From: Herminiimonas sp.
GTDB taxonomy: Bacteria; Pseudomonadota; Gammaproteobacteria; Burkholderiales; Burkholderiaceae_D
Direction: 5' to 3'
DNA: 64,000 bases
NCBI GenBank assembly: GCA_028292265.1
Contig: JAQGMR010000072.1
Coordinates: forward strand, 1-64,000
Shown here: piece after piece, positions 43,759 through 54,036 of the stretch
Position numbering within the stretch: position 1 is the first letter of the stretch
Layout: each line of letters opens with the position of its first letter
Notes under the pieces: generated by a model
Databases searched by the model: none
What the model was told of the DNA's origin: nothing
Seen by the model: only the letters and a program-made list of their open reading frames with translations
Made by a program: the position numbers and the translations under genes

Positions 43759-45414
43759 ATGACCAATCCCCAAGTCAATTACCAAACCAGTCCCGATCAA
43801 TATCGCCACTGGTCAATGGCCTTCGACGGCCCTATTGCCACGCTGTGCATGAATGTTGACGAAGACGGCGGGATAAAGGAAGGCTACAAGCTCAAGCTGA
43901 ATTCCTATGACCTGGGCGTCGACATCGAACTGCACGATGCCGTCCAGCGCGTTCGCTTTGAACATCCCGAAGTGCGCACCGTGGTGCTGACCAGTGGGCG
44001 GGACCGTGTTTTCTGCTCCGGCGCAAATATCTTCATGCTCGGTAAATCCACCCACGCCTGGAAAGTCAACTTCTGCAAGTTCACCAATGAGACGCGCAAC
44101 GGATTGGAAGATTCAAGCCGGCATTCCGGCCTTAAATTCATCGCCGCGGTGAATGGTTCCTGCGCCGGCGGTGGCTATGAACTTGCCGCGGCCTGCGATG
44201 AAATCATTCTGGTGGACGACCGGTCGTCCTCGGTCAGCCTGCCGGAAGTGCCGCTTTTGGGTGTGCTGCCGGGCACCGGTGGTCTGACCCGCCTTACCGA
44301 CAAGCGCAAAGTTAGACATGACCATGCGGATATTTTTTGCACGACCTCCGAGGGCATTCGGGGCCAGCGCGCGAAGGACTGGAAGCTGGTCGATGAAGTC
44401 GCCACACCGGCGCGGTTTCCGCAGGTGGTCAAGGAACGGGCCGCGGCATTGGCCGCGCAGAGCGATCGCCCGGCCGGAGGCAAGGGCGTACTTCTGACAC
44501 CGCTGCATCGTGAAGCCAGCGAAAACGGCATCGAATACGGATTCGTGAGCGTGGCGATCGACCGCGCTGCCCGCCATGCCACCATTACGGTGCGTGCACC
44601 CGCTTCGGCGCAACCGGCCGACATCGCCGGCATTGAAGCTGCTGGCACGCAATGGTGGCCACTGCAAATGGCGCGCGAACTCGACAATGCGGTCCTGCAC
44701 CTGCGCACCAACGAACTCGACATCGGGACCTGGATTCTCAAGACAAGTGGCGACGCACAGGCGGTGCTGGCGGTCGATGCCAGCCTGCTGCAGCACCAGT
44801 CGCACTGGCTGGTTCGTGAAACGACAGGCCTGATGCGGCGTACCTTCGCGCGGCTCGATGTGTCCTCGCGTTCGCTGTTTGCCTTGATCGACGAAGGCTC
44901 ATGCTTCGCCGGCAGCCTCCTGGAACTTGCGTTGGCGGCCGACCGAAGCTACATGCTGGCGTTGCCGGATGCGCCGGATGAAGCGCCCCGTATCGTTGCT
45001 TCTGAAATGAATTTCGGCACGCTGCCGATGGTAAACGGGCAGTCGCGCCTCGCTCGCCAGTTCTATGAAGACACCGCGCAGATCGAGGCGGTACATGCCG
45101 CGATCGGTCGCCCGCTCGATGCAAAGGCCGCGATGGAACTTGGACTGGTCACCGCCGCCCCGGACGACATTGACTGGGCCGACGAAGTCCGCATTGCACT
45201 CGAAGAACGCGCCAGCATGTCGCCCGACGCACTGACCGGGCTGGAAGCCAACCTGCGCTTCAATGGTAAGGAAAGCATGGAGACCCGCATCTTCGGCCGG
45301 CTTTCCGCATGGCAGAACTGGATTTTCATCCGGCCGAACGCGGTGGGTGAATCCGGCGCGCTCAAGGTCTACGGCAGCGGCAGCAAGCCGCGCTTTGACA
45401 TGAACCGGGTGTGA
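43759..45414 (+). CDS. boxC: Epoxybenzoyl-CoA dihydrolase (ring-opening) BoxC
   Basis: 551 aa from the ATG at 43759 (the frame opens at a GTG at 43669 that lies inside the promoter). Long crotonase-family enzyme with two crotonase-like halves; NGSCAGGGYELAAACDEI is the oxyanion region. It opens 2,3-epoxybenzoyl-CoA to the aldehyde-CoA and formate. Length fits BoxC (about 550). Confidence 0.95.
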   Translation: MTNPQVNYQTSPDQYRHWSMAFDGPIATLCMNVDEDGGIKEGYKLKLNSYDLGVDIELHDAVQRVRFEHPEVRTVVLTSGRDRVFCSGANIFMLGKSTHAWKVNFCKFTNETRNGLEDSSRHSGLKFIAAVNGSCAGGGYELAAACDEIILVDDRSSSVSLPEVPLLGVLPGTGGLTRLTDKRKVRHDHADIFCTTSEGIRGQRAKDWKLVDEVATPARFPQVVKERAAALAAQSDRPAGGKGVLLTPLHREASENGIEYGFVSVAIDRAARHATITVRAPASAQPADIAGIEAAGTQWWPLQMARELDNAVLHLRTNELDIGTWILKTSGDAQAVLAVDASLLQHQSHWLVRETTGLMRRTFARLDVSSRSLFALIDEGSCFAGSLLELALAADRSYMLALPDAPDEAPRIVASEMNFGTLPMVNGQSRLARQFYEDTAQIEAVHAAIGRPLDAKAAMELGLVTAAPDDIDWADEVRIALEERASMSPDALTGLEANLRFNGKESMETRIFGRLSAWQNWIFIRPNAVGESGALKVYGSGSKPRFDMNRV

Positions 45415-45516
45415 GTGAACCGGGTCCAGTAGAACCAGGTTCAACGAAACGATATCAAGCAATGCGTCCCGACCGCGACGACAAGCCGCGTCCAGAAACC
45501 ATCGAAAGGATTCACC

Positions 45517-46944
45517 GTGAGCGCCATCGACTACAGCGAAAAAATTCCCAATAACGTGAACCTGTCGGAAGACCGGACGCTGCAACGCGCGCTGGAACAT
45601 TGGCAGCCGAACTACCTGAACTGGTGGCGCGACATGGGGCCCGACAATTCCAGCAACATGGACGTTTATTTGCGTACCGCAATCAACGTCACACCCGAAG
45701 GCTGGGCCAATTTTGGCCATGTAAAAATGCCGGACTACCGCTGGGGGATTTTCCTGGCGCAGGCCGATACCGATCGCAAGGTCAACTTCGGCGAGAACAA
45801 GGGCATGGCTGCGTGGCAGGAGGTGCCGGGCGAGCATCGTGCCAACTTGCGACGCATTATCGTTACGCAAGGCGACACGGAGCCAGCCTCGGTCGAGCAG
45901 CAACGTCATCTGGGCCTCACCGCGCCGTCGAACTACGACTTGCGCAACCTGTTCCAGATCAACGTGGAAGAAGGCCGCCATCTCTGGGCCATGGTCTATC
46001 TGCTGCACAAGCATTTTGGGCGCGATGGCCGCGAGGAAGCCGAAGCGCTGTTGCAGCGCAATTCCGGCGACGCCGACAAGCCTCGCATCCTGGAAGCCTT
46101 CAATGAAGAGACGCCGGACTGGCTGGCCTTCTTCATGTTCACCTATTTCACCGACCGCGACGGCAAGTTTCAACTCAATGCGCTGGCTGAGTCCGGCTTT
46201 GATCCGCTGTCGCGCACCTGCCGCTTCATGCTGACCGAGGAAGCGCATCACATGTTTGTCGGCGAGTCCGGCATCTCACGCATCATCAACCGTACCTGCC
46301 AGGTGATGAAGGAGCGCGGCATCGAAGACCCGGCCGAAGTGCGCAAGCTCGGCCTGATCGACTTGCCCACCATCCAGCGCTACCTGAACTTCCACTTCAG
46401 CGTCACCATCGACCTGTTCGGCGCGGACCAGTCGTCGAACGCCGCCATCTTCTATAGCGCCGGCTTGAAGGGCCGCTACGAAGAGAACAAGCGTGATGAC
46501 GATCATCTGCTGAAGAACAACCAGTACCGCATCCTGGAAGTGGCGAACGGAACCATGCAGGAGAAGGAAGTGCCCATGCTGAACGCCCTGAATGAAGTGC
46601 TGCGCGACGACTTCATTCGCGACTCGGTGGCTGGCGTTGGCCGTTGGAATCGCGTGATCGAGAAAGCCGGGCTGGCTTTTCGCCTGATGACGCCGCACAA
46701 GGCGTTCAACCGCCACATCGGCAGCTTCGCCGGGCATCGCGTTGCGCCGGACGGCCGCGTCATATCTGAAGCTGAATGGCAAAACCATGTGCGTGAATGG
46801 CTGCCGTCGGAAGAAGACCGTGCCTTCGTCGCGTCGCTCATGGGCCGTGTCACGGAACCGGGAAAGATGGCAAACTGGATAGCACCGCCGCCGGTTGGCA
46901 TCAACAAGCAGCCGATCGATTTTGAATACGTACGCTTCAACTAG
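45517..46944 (+). CDS. boxB: Benzoyl-CoA 2,3-epoxidase oxygenase subunit BoxB
   Basis: 475 aa with a GTG start at 45517 (AAGGA seven bases upstream). Di-iron ligands in ferritin-like pattern: Glu152/His155 (EEGRHLW) and Glu241/His244 (EEAHHMF). With BoxA it epoxidises benzoyl-CoA using O2 and NADPH. Confidence 0.96.
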   Translation: MSAIDYSEKIPNNVNLSEDRTLQRALEHWQPNYLNWWRDMGPDNSSNMDVYLRTAINVTPEGWANFGHVKMPDYRWGIFLAQADTDRKVNFGENKGMAAWQEVPGEHRANLRRIIVTQGDTEPASVEQQRHLGLTAPSNYDLRNLFQINVEEGRHLWAMVYLLHKHFGRDGREEAEALLQRNSGDADKPRILEAFNEETPDWLAFFMFTYFTDRDGKFQLNALAESGFDPLSRTCRFMLTEEAHHMFVGESGISRIINRTCQVMKERGIEDPAEVRKLGLIDLPTIQRYLNFHFSVTIDLFGADQSSNAAIFYSAGLKGRYEENKRDDDHLLKNNQYRILEVANGTMQEKEVPMLNALNEVLRDDFIRDSVAGVGRWNRVIEKAGLAFRLMTPHKAFNRHIGSFAGHRVAPDGRVISEAEWQNHVREWLPSEEDRAFVASLMGRVTEPGKMANWIAPPPVGINKQPIDFEYVRFN

Positions 46945-46989
46945 GAAGGAGGGCGGAGCACTGGTCAGTTAGGCGCTCCGCTTCGCAAC

Positions 46990-48249
46990 ATGAATGCTCC
47001 AGAGCCAATCGTCCTGATCCGGCAGCACTTGATCGACCCCGAGGTATGCATACGCTGCAATACCTGCGAGGAAACCTGTCCGGTCGATGCCATCACGCAT
47101 GACGACCGCAACTACGTCGTCGATCCGGATATTTGCAACGCCTGCAATGCCTGCATCTCGCCGTGCCCGACCGGGTCGATAGACCATTGGCGCACGATGC
47201 CGAAGGCGGCGGCGTATTCGCTTGAGGCGCAATTCTCGTGGGATGAGTTGCCGGTCCAGGAAGAGGTCGTCGGCGAAGCGGAGGCCGGCGCGGCTGCTGC
47301 TGCAGCTGGCGGCACCCCGGAAGAAAATGACGTGATCGAGGCGGTGCAGGTCAATGCCGCCACCTCCGGATCGTCATCACGACCGCCTTGGTCGGCGGCG
47401 CATCCGTATCTCAACCTGTACATGATCAAGAACGCGGTGACCGCGACGGTCGCCGGCAATTTTCGTCTCACCGCTGCTGATGCGGAAAGCGACATCCGCC
47501 ATATCGTGCTGGACTTCGGCACGCAATTCTTCCCGGTACTGGAAGGGCAGTCGATCGGCATCATTCCGCCCGGTAGCGATGCCAACGGCAAGCCGCATTA
47601 CCTGCGCATGTATTCGGTGGCCAGTCCGCGCGATGGTGAGCGCGAGGGCTACAACAATCTCTCGCTGACCGTGAAGCGGGTAATGGAAAGCCCGGACGGA
47701 CAAGCAATAAAGGGCGTCGGCTCCAATTATCTTTGCGACTTGCAAAAGGGCGACACCGTGCGCGTGACCGGCCCTTTCGGCGCCAGCTTCCTCATGCCGA
47801 ACCATACCGGCGCAAACCTGCTCATGATCTGCACCGGCACCGGCTCCGCGCCAATGCGCGCCATGACCGAGCACCACCGCAGGCTGGTCGCGAAAGGGCA
47901 TCCGCAAGCCGGCAAGCTCATGCTGTTCTTCGGCGCGCGCAAGCCGGAGGAACTGCCGTACTTTGGCCCGCTACGCAAGCTGCCCGCCGATTTCATTGAT
48001 CAGCACCTGGCTTTCTCGCGCGTGCCAGGCCAGCCACGAACCTATGTACAGGACAGGATTCGTGCGGCGGGCCCGAAGGTCGCTTCGCTGCTGAGCGGCG
48101 ACACCTACGTCTATCTTTGCGGACTCAAGGGCATGGAAGCCGGTGTGATCGAAGCACTGCGCGAGTGTTGCACCGCGGCTGGCATGGACTGGAACACGCT
48201 GCACACGAAAATGGTGGAAGAGGGCCGCTTCCACGTCGAGACTTACTAG
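46990..48249 (+). CDS. boxA: Benzoyl-CoA 2,3-epoxidase reductase subunit BoxA
   Basis: 419 aa. Two [4Fe-4S] ferredoxin motifs at the N-terminus (Cys20, 23, 26, 30 and Cys49, 52, 55, 59), an Ala/Gly/Glu-rich linker (about 90-125), then an FNR-like FAD/NADPH reductase domain ([21 protein letters not shown]). Follows boxB by 45 bases. Confidence 0.95.
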   Translation: MNAPEPIVLIRQHLIDPEVCIRCNTCEETCPVDAITHDDRNYVVDPDICNACNACISPCPTGSIDHWRTMPKAAAYSLEAQFSWDELPVQEEVVGEAEAGAAAAAAGGTPEENDVIEAVQVNAATSGSSSRPPWSAAHPYLNLYMIKNAVTATVAGNFRLTAADAESDIRHIVLDFGTQFFPVLEGQSIGIIPPGSDANGKPHYLRMYSVASPRDGEREGYNNLSLTVKRVMESPDGQAIKGVGSNYLCDLQKGDTVRVTGPFGASFLMPNHTGANLLMICTGTGSAPMRAMTEHHRRLVAKGHPQAGKLMLFFGARKPEELPYFGPLRKLPADFIDQHLAFSRVPGQPRTYVQDRIRAAGPKVASLLSGDTYVYLCGLKGMEAGVIEALRECCTAAGMDWNTLHTKMVEEGRFHVETY

Positions 48250-48267
48250 GCAGGCGCCGGAAAACAC

Positions 48268-49065
48268 ATGACCGACATCATTGCCGTTGAAACGACCGAC
48301 TTCCGGGTGGAGATTGATGACGACGGCATTGCCCACGTCATTTTTCAGCCGCCCAACGGTGTGCCCGTCACTGGCGAGAAGGGACACGGTGCGCTCGCAT
48401 CGATCTGGCAAGTGCTCGACGGCTTGCCGCAGGTCCGCTGCATCCTGGTTCGCAGTGAAGGGCGCGCCTTTTGTGCCGGCGGTGAGCTTTCGATGGTTGA
48501 AACCATGCTGCACTCGGAAGGCGCTCGGCAGCGCGTCGTGCGCGAAGCACGGGAACTGGTTCGCGGGATGATCGAATGTGACAAGCCGATTGTTTCCGCC
48601 ATCAACGGCGCGGCGGCGGGCGCTGGCCTGGCAGTCGCACTCCTGGCCGACATTTCGGTTGCTGCTCGCGACGCGAAGTTGATCGACGCGCACACCAAGC
48701 TGGGCGTCGCTGCCGGCGACCATGCGGCGGTCATCTGGCCGCTTTTGTGCGGCATGGCCAAGACGAAGTACTACCTGCTGCTGTGCGAGTCAATGACCGG
48801 GGAAGAGGCTGAGCGCATCGGCCTTGTTAGCCGCTGCGTCGATGCAGGTGAACTGCAAGCTGACGCACTGAATATTGCGAAGAAGTTGGCGGCAGGTAGC
48901 CGAACAGCACTGGCACACACCAAGCGTTCGCTGAATCACTGGTTGCGTGCCGCGTGGCCGGCTTTCGAAGCATCACTCAATGCCGAAATGATTGGTTTCG
49001 GTGAAGCGGATGCGCGCGAGGGCGTGGCGGCATTGCGGGAAAAGCGGGCGCCACGGTTCGAGTGA
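48268..49065 (+). CDS. Enoyl-CoA hydratase/isomerase of the box cluster
   Basis: 265 aa crotonase-fold protein ([25 protein letters not shown]). It starts 18 bases after boxA and probably acts in the lower box pathway. A full box lower pathway would also need an aldehyde dehydrogenase, which is not in the window. Confidence 0.85.
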   Translation: MTDIIAVETTDFRVEIDDDGIAHVIFQPPNGVPVTGEKGHGALASIWQVLDGLPQVRCILVRSEGRAFCAGGELSMVETMLHSEGARQRVVREARELVRGMIECDKPIVSAINGAAAGAGLAVALLADISVAARDAKLIDAHTKLGVAAGDHAAVIWPLLCGMAKTKYYLLLCESMTGEEAERIGLVSRCVDAGELQADALNIAKKLAAGSRTALAHTKRSLNHWLRAAWPAFEASLNAEMIGFGEADAREGVAALREKRAPRFE

Positions 49066-49112
49066 GGGATTAGCAGACGGCATGATCCTGGGTGCGCCCA
49101 AGGCGCGCGGGC

Positions 49113-49260
49113 AAGCTGACCCGCCAGGCCGACCTTACGAAGCCGACCTTACGAAGCCGACCTTACGAAGCCGACCTCATGAAGCCGACTCCATGAAGCT
49201 GACCCACCACGCCGCCCCACCAAGCTGACCCACCAAGCTGACCCACCAAGCTGACCCGAC
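49113..49260. repeat. Minisatellite of two related units
   Basis: About five copies of a 14-base unit (GCCGACCTTACGAA and variants) are followed by about four of a 13-base unit (GCTGACCCACCAA). This lies in the 373-base interval before the 319-aa orphan gene; nothing else is seen there. Confidence 0.85.
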
Positions 49261-49438
49261 CGAGGCGCACCGGTGGCCGTACTGCGCACAGCTCTCGGGC
49301 CGGGGCATTGCCACACCGCTCATCAATTCTTTACCTCGTGCTGGCACTAGATCAATATCAAGCTTACACAAGATTGCGTAGACAATCTAGCCGCGCTGCG
49401 CCACTCACTTCGGGCGATCAACCACCGAGGAGAGACCA

Positions 49439-50398
49439 ATGGCACACAGCGTTCCAGCACCCTTGTATCGACCGACAGTACCGGACTCGCCAGAGAAGGC
49501 TTCCCTGCACGCCGCCGTGTCGGACGGCGAAGTGAAGGCGCTGCTGGAAGGCGACAACCGCAATAAAAAGCTGCTGGCGCTGGCCTTCGTCTTTGGAGGC
49601 CCGCCACTGCAAGATATTGCGCCGTTTGCTGAAGCTTTTGATCAAATCCGTACAAAGTGGCTCCGGTCAAACGCAAGTACCGCAGCGCTTCAGACTTTCA
49701 TGTACCGCAAGCTCGCCGATGCCATCGGGCTCAACAGCCAGCAGCGCAGCCTGCTGGACTTCCTGGCCCAATGCCCAAGCCATGAACCGACGATGCGCCA
49801 CATCGTCCGCACCGTCTCAGCCATCCGGGTATGTTCCGATCTCGTCCAGTACGAGGACTTCGATAGTGCCTGGCGCTGCGCCATGGAAAACGAAGCGACA
49901 TGTTGCGCCTTTGCCGCGAAGCTCAAGTCGGCGATGTCAGACTATGTCGGCGATCGTCGGGGAATGGACAAGTCCAACGCCGAAGTGGAGTTAAGAGGTG
50001 CGGTCGCACTGCAATTGCGGGATAACGTTTCAACCGGATTACAACAGCGCTGCCGATCGGTGATAGACATCGATCGCAAGCTGACCACCGTGTGCAAGAG
50101 CGTGTTGACGACACAGCAGGTGTTGAAGGCGCTCGACCATGCCTGGGGCGGCGACGCCGAGCCGCCATTTGATTTCGTGTTCTCGTTTCGGCAAGCCATG
50201 AACGCGGAGGCGGACGGGGTTGATGCATCCTTGCTCCGCCCCGCCTTGCAAAGGCATCTTGTCGGCGCCTTGCCTTCCGAATTTGGCGACGACTATGCGC
50301 TGGTAACAAGCACCCCGGATGAGACCGAGAACAAGGTGGCGGTGCTTAAGTTGGTGAAGGACTGGCTCGACGATCCGACGCGCTGGCAACGCCATTGA
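49439..50398 (+). CDS. Hypothetical 319-aa helical protein
   Basis: No family recognised. ATG at 49439 with GGAGAG eight bases upstream. The N-terminus is Pro/Ser-rich (HSVPAPLYRPTVPDSPEK); the rest is soluble and mostly alpha-helical by composition, without signal peptide or membrane helix. It is flanked upstream by the minisatellite and downstream by a convergent stem-loop and ligD. Could belong with the other effector-like genes, but nothing in the sequence shows it. Confidence 0.7.
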   Translation: MAHSVPAPLYRPTVPDSPEKASLHAAVSDGEVKALLEGDNRNKKLLALAFVFGGPPLQDIAPFAEAFDQIRTKWLRSNASTAALQTFMYRKLADAIGLNSQQRSLLDFLAQCPSHEPTMRHIVRTVSAIRVCSDLVQYEDFDSAWRCAMENEATCCAFAAKLKSAMSDYVGDRRGMDKSNAEVELRGAVALQLRDNVSTGLQQRCRSVIDIDRKLTTVCKSVLTTQQVLKALDHAWGGDAEPPFDFVFSFRQAMNAEADGVDASLLRPALQRHLVGALPSEFGDDYALVTSTPDETENKVAVLKLVKDWLDDPTRWQRH

Positions 50399-50434
50399 AG
50401 GGGCTAAAAGGCTAGCCGCAGGAAGGCCAAAGCA

Positions 50435-50461
50435 GGAATGCGGACGAGACATCCGCATTCC
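50435..50461. terminator. Stem-loop between convergent genes
   Basis: GGAATGCGGA (50435-50444) and TCCGCATTCC (50452-50461) form a perfect 10-bp stem with a 7-base loop between the orphan gene and ligD, ending ten bases before the ligD stop. Probably a bidirectional terminator; no T-run. Confidence 0.6.
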
Positions 50462-50470
50462 ACCTGGCAC

Positions 50471-53400
50471 TCAAGGCGTTGCCATGCCTAGCGCGCGCAG
50501 CATCTTCGCTGTGACGCGCTGGCGGGAGGTGAAGTAGTCCTTCCACGGATCCTCCGCCAGATGCTTCAAGCGCTGGCCGACGGTGAGTAGCGTAAAGCTG
50601 TTGTCGCGAATGTCATTCGACAATTCGTCCCATGCGATCGGCACGGACACCGGCGCGCCCGGCCGCGACCGCGTGGAGAACGCGGCCACCGCTGTCGCTT
50701 CCCAACCATTGCGCAGATAGTCGATAAAAATCCTGCCGGTCCTGCGCGTCTTGGTCATCTTGGACGTGAATCGGTCTGGCAGTGCCGCTTCGAAATGCTC
50801 GGCGACTGCTCGGGAAAAAGGCTTGATTTCATCCCAGGTCCGTTCCGGCTTGATCGGCACCACCACATGCAGGCCCTTGCCGCCGGTCGTCTTGACGAAG
50901 CTTTCCAGGCCGAGCTCCTGCATGAAGCCCCGCACCAGTTGCGCAGCTTCCACCACGCGCGCCCAGTCGAGTTCGGGCGCCGGATCCAGGTCGAAGATAA
51001 TGCGGTCCGGCTTGTCGAGATGCGGCGCGCTGGAACCCCACGTGTGCAATTCCAGCACACCCATTTGCACGGTTCCGATCAACGATGTCAGCGTGCTGGC
51101 GGTCAGATAGGTCGCGCTGCCACCGGCATCGCTGACGTCGATGCGCTCGATGTCTGGCGGCGTCGTTTCATTGGCATGCTTCTGGAAAAAGCACTGATGC
51201 GCGGCGCCCTGCGGGCAGCGCACCAGGGTCAGCGGACGCCCGGCAAGGTGCGGCAGCATTTGTTCGCCAACTTCTTCGTAATAACGCGCCAGCATCAGTT
51301 TGGTGATGTCGGTATCGGCATACAGAATGCGGGAGGGATGGCTGATGCGCACGCCGGCCACCTCGGCATCGCGGTCTTTGCCAAGCCCGGCGGCGGGGCG
51401 CGATGGCGCTGGTTCCGGTGAGCTGGCAGAGCGATCCGTCGTGTTTGAGCCGACGCCGGAAGAGGGCCCGGATTCGACGGTAGTTGCGGCCTTTGTCTTT
51501 TTGCTGGCGGCTTTGGTGTCGACGCCTTTCTTGCTGGGTGCCTTGTTTAGCTCCTTGCCCGCGTCTGATTTTGCGGTACTGGCAGCCTTGCCGTTGGACC
51601 GATTGCTTGCCGCCTGAGCACCCACTGGCGCATTGCCTGTGGCGTCGCTGTCGCCGATAACGTCGCCCTTGCCGGTCACGTGCACGGCGGTTTCGTGGGT
51701 GATGTCGCGTGGCGCCTTGTCGCTGCGCAGTCCAACGAAGCTGGCATGCCGGATAACGCCATCGCCGGTCCATTCGGCGAACTTGACCTCGGCCACCATC
51801 TCGGGCTTTAGCCAATGCAGTTTCGGCGCCCCGCTTCGCGGCGGTTGCGTTGCGAATGGTGAAACATTGCTGGCAAGCTTGCGGAAGTCCGCGCCCATGG
51901 CGCGCAGGGTTGCGTCGTCAAAACCGGTGCCCACTCGCCCCGCGTATTGCAGCTTGCCCGCGTCGTCATACACCCCCAGCAGCAGCGCGCCAAACTGCTC
52001 GCGGCTGCCGGCAGGATCGGTGTAGCCGCCGACCACGAATTCCTGGCGCTTCTGGCACTTCAGCTTCAGCCAGCCACGACTGCGTGTGGATGAATAGCCG
52101 CCGTCGGCGCGCTTGGTGACGATGCCTTCCAACCCGTGCATGCAGGCATGCTGCCAGGCTTCATTAACGTTCCCAACAAGGTGGTCACTGTAGAGCAGCG
52201 GGCCCTTCACCGGCATGCGGGACATCAGCGCTTGCAGCAGTGCCTTGCGCGTCGAAAGGGGCAGGCCGCGCAGGTCATGGCCGTCGAGGAAGGCCAGGTC
52301 AAAAACATAGTAGGCGAGCCGCGCCTTTCGGCCCTCGCGCGCCATGTTTTGCAGTAGCTGGAAGCTGACGTTGCCCTCTTCATCCAGCGCGACCACTTCG
52401 CCGTCCAGCCATGCCTGCTTGAGCGGCAGTTGCGCCGCCGCAGTGGCAATTGCTTCCCACTTGTCGGTCCAGTCGTTTCCGGCTCGGGTAAATATCGTGG
52501 CGGTATCGCTGTCGATACGGCATACCGCGCGGTAGCCATCAAACTTGATCTCGGAGAGCCAGTCGTCGCCGCTTGGCGCCTGGTCGGCGAGGGTGGCGAG
52601 TTGTGGGGAAAGCGTCTGGGGCAGGGCTGCTCTTGGGGCGGCGTCGAGCGCGGCTTGCAGGTCGGCGGGCAATGGCGACTTTGCCGATGTGGAGGAGCGG
52701 GCGGCGCGAGTCGTGGCCGGCGCTGCTTTCGGTGGCAGTGGGGGGGCGATTGCATCTGCGCGTGTCGTACCGCGTCTGGCGGCGGTGGCGGTGGCCGTCG
52801 TGGCCATTGTGGCCGCAGCCATCGAAGCCGCTTTTGTCGCAACTTTTTTGGTTGCCGATTTGGTGACTGCTTTCTTTGCCGGGGCGGGCGTCGGGGCCGA
52901 GTTTTTTTTCAACCCGGTAGCCGGCTTCACGGCTGGCTTCCCAGCTTTCTGCACGACTGATTCCGTAACTCGTTTCGCGGCTGTTTTCCCGGCTGTTTTC
53001 AGAGCCGATACTGGAACCGATTTCGCGGTTGCTTTGATAGCTGCTTTAGTAGTAGGTTTGATAGTAGATTTAGTCGCTGATTTGGCGGCTGACTTCGTTG
53101 CTGACTTAGTTGGTGATTCAGTTGCCGATTCAGTCGCTGACTTGGTGGCCGCCCTGGGCGATGTTTTAGCGGGGGATTTCGCAGCTGATTTCGCCCCCGC
53201 ATTCGCCGCCTTGCGATTCGCCAGCACGCTATCCGGCATCAGCGTCACAATGTCTGCCTCCGGCCCGCTGCGCGCCTCCTCATCGCGCTCCTTGACCAGC
53301 AGCCAGTTTTCCTTGCTCTCTTCCTGCCGCCCCATGCGTACCAGCGCCCACCCGCCAGACAGCTTTTCGCCATAAAGGTGGAACTTGAGGTTGCCCTTGC

Positions 53401-53752
53401 GGTAGCCCTCTTCAGGGTCCACGTCTGGCACCCAAATGCCGGTGTCCCACACGATCACATGGCCCGCGCCGTACTCATGTTCCGGGATGTCGCCTTCGAA
53501 ACTACCGTACTCCAGCGGATGGTCCTCCACATGCACCGCAAGCCGCTTGTCCGCCGGGTTCAGGCTTGGGCCTTTGGGTATGGCCCAGCTTTTCAGCGTG
53601 CCGCCAAGTTCGAGCCGGAAATCATAGTGGAGGCGGCGGGCGTGGTGCTTCTGGATCGTGAAGGAAAGATACTCGCCCGGCGTCGCCGTCTTGCCGCGCG
53701 GTTCCGAGGTTTTGGTGAAATCGCGCTTGTCCCAGTATTTGTGAAGTGTCAT
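50471..53752 (-). CDS. ligD: ATP-dependent DNA ligase D with long basic linker
   Basis: 1093 aa. Order: 3'-phosphoesterase domain (1-175; LHYDFRLELGG), a linker 181-365 rich in Ala/Lys/Ser/Thr with repeated TKSAT units, ligase domain (about 366-690, nucleophile Lys403 in EIKFDGYR), a second Ser/Ala/Lys linker, then the primase-polymerase domain (about 800-1090; HPSRILYADTDITK). Typical LigD is about 850 aa. LigD joins DNA ends with Ku in non-homologous end joining; no ku gene is in the window. Confidence 0.93.
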   Translation of the reverse strand: MTLHKYWDKRDFTKTSEPRGKTATPGEYLSFTIQKHHARRLHYDFRLELGGTLKSWAIPKGPSLNPADKRLAVHVEDHPLEYGSFEGDIPEHEYGAGHVIVWDTGIWVPDVDPEEGYRKGNLKFHLYGEKLSGGWALVRMGRQEESKENWLLVKERDEEARSGPEADIVTLMPDSVLANRKAANAGAKSAAKSPAKTSPRAATKSATESATESPTKSATKSAAKSATKSTIKPTTKAAIKATAKSVPVSALKTAGKTAAKRVTESVVQKAGKPAVKPATGLKKNSAPTPAPAKKAVTKSATKKVATKAASMAAATMATTATATAARRGTTRADAIAPPLPPKAAPATTRAARSSTSAKSPLPADLQAALDAAPRAALPQTLSPQLATLADQAPSGDDWLSEIKFDGYRAVCRIDSDTATIFTRAGNDWTDKWEAIATAAAQLPLKQAWLDGEVVALDEEGNVSFQLLQNMAREGRKARLAYYVFDLAFLDGHDLRGLPLSTRKALLQALMSRMPVKGPLLYSDHLVGNVNEAWQHACMHGLEGIVTKRADGGYSSTRSRGWLKLKCQKRQEFVVGGYTDPAGSREQFGALLLGVYDDAGKLQYAGRVGTGFDDATLRAMGADFRKLASNVSPFATQPPRSGAPKLHWLKPEMVAEVKFAEWTGDGVIRHASFVGLRSDKAPRDITHETAVHVTGKGDVIGDSDATGNAPVGAQAASNRSNGKAASTAKSDAGKELNKAPSKKGVDTKAASKKTKAATTVESGPSSGVGSNTTDRSASSPEPAPSRPAAGLGKDRDAEVAGVRISHPSRILYADTDITKLMLARYYEEVGEQMLPHLAGRPLTLVRCPQGAAHQCFFQKHANETTPPDIERIDVSDAGGSATYLTASTLTSLIGTVQMGVLELHTWGSSAPHLDKPDRIIFDLDPAPELDWARVVEAAQLVRGFMQELGLESFVKTTGGKGLHVVVPIKPERTWDEIKPFSRAVAEHFEAALPDRFTSKMTKTRRTGRIFIDYLRNGWEATAVAAFSTRSRPGAPVSVPIAWDELSNDIRDNSFTLLTVGQRLKHLAEDPWKDYFTSRQRVTAKMLRALGMATP

Positions 53753-54036
53753 GGCGTTCCTGGTGTCCGGGGCCTGGCCCGACCGTGCTGTTTCGCCGAA
53801 TCGGCGCTGTCAAGAAATTCGTCAGCCGGAGATCCCCACTTTAATTTATCCGACGCTACGACTTAATGGCGTAGGACAAATGTCCGGTTACAGGACTAAA
53901 CAGACGGGAGCGTACCGGGCCAGCCCCGATCCCGGTCCGTGACAACGCTTTTCTCGAAAGAGTTATGAATGACTGGAACCGAACTTCGCAAGGCTCCACT
54001 CAAGAGCTTTGACATATATCAAGGGCAGGAAACGCC

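Noticed and set aside
53753..54036. hrpII box (TTCG-N16-TTCG) before the ankyrin gene
   Set aside because: TTCG copies here are not 16 bases apart. The gaps before the F-box-like, Sel1 and orphan genes also gave no match.
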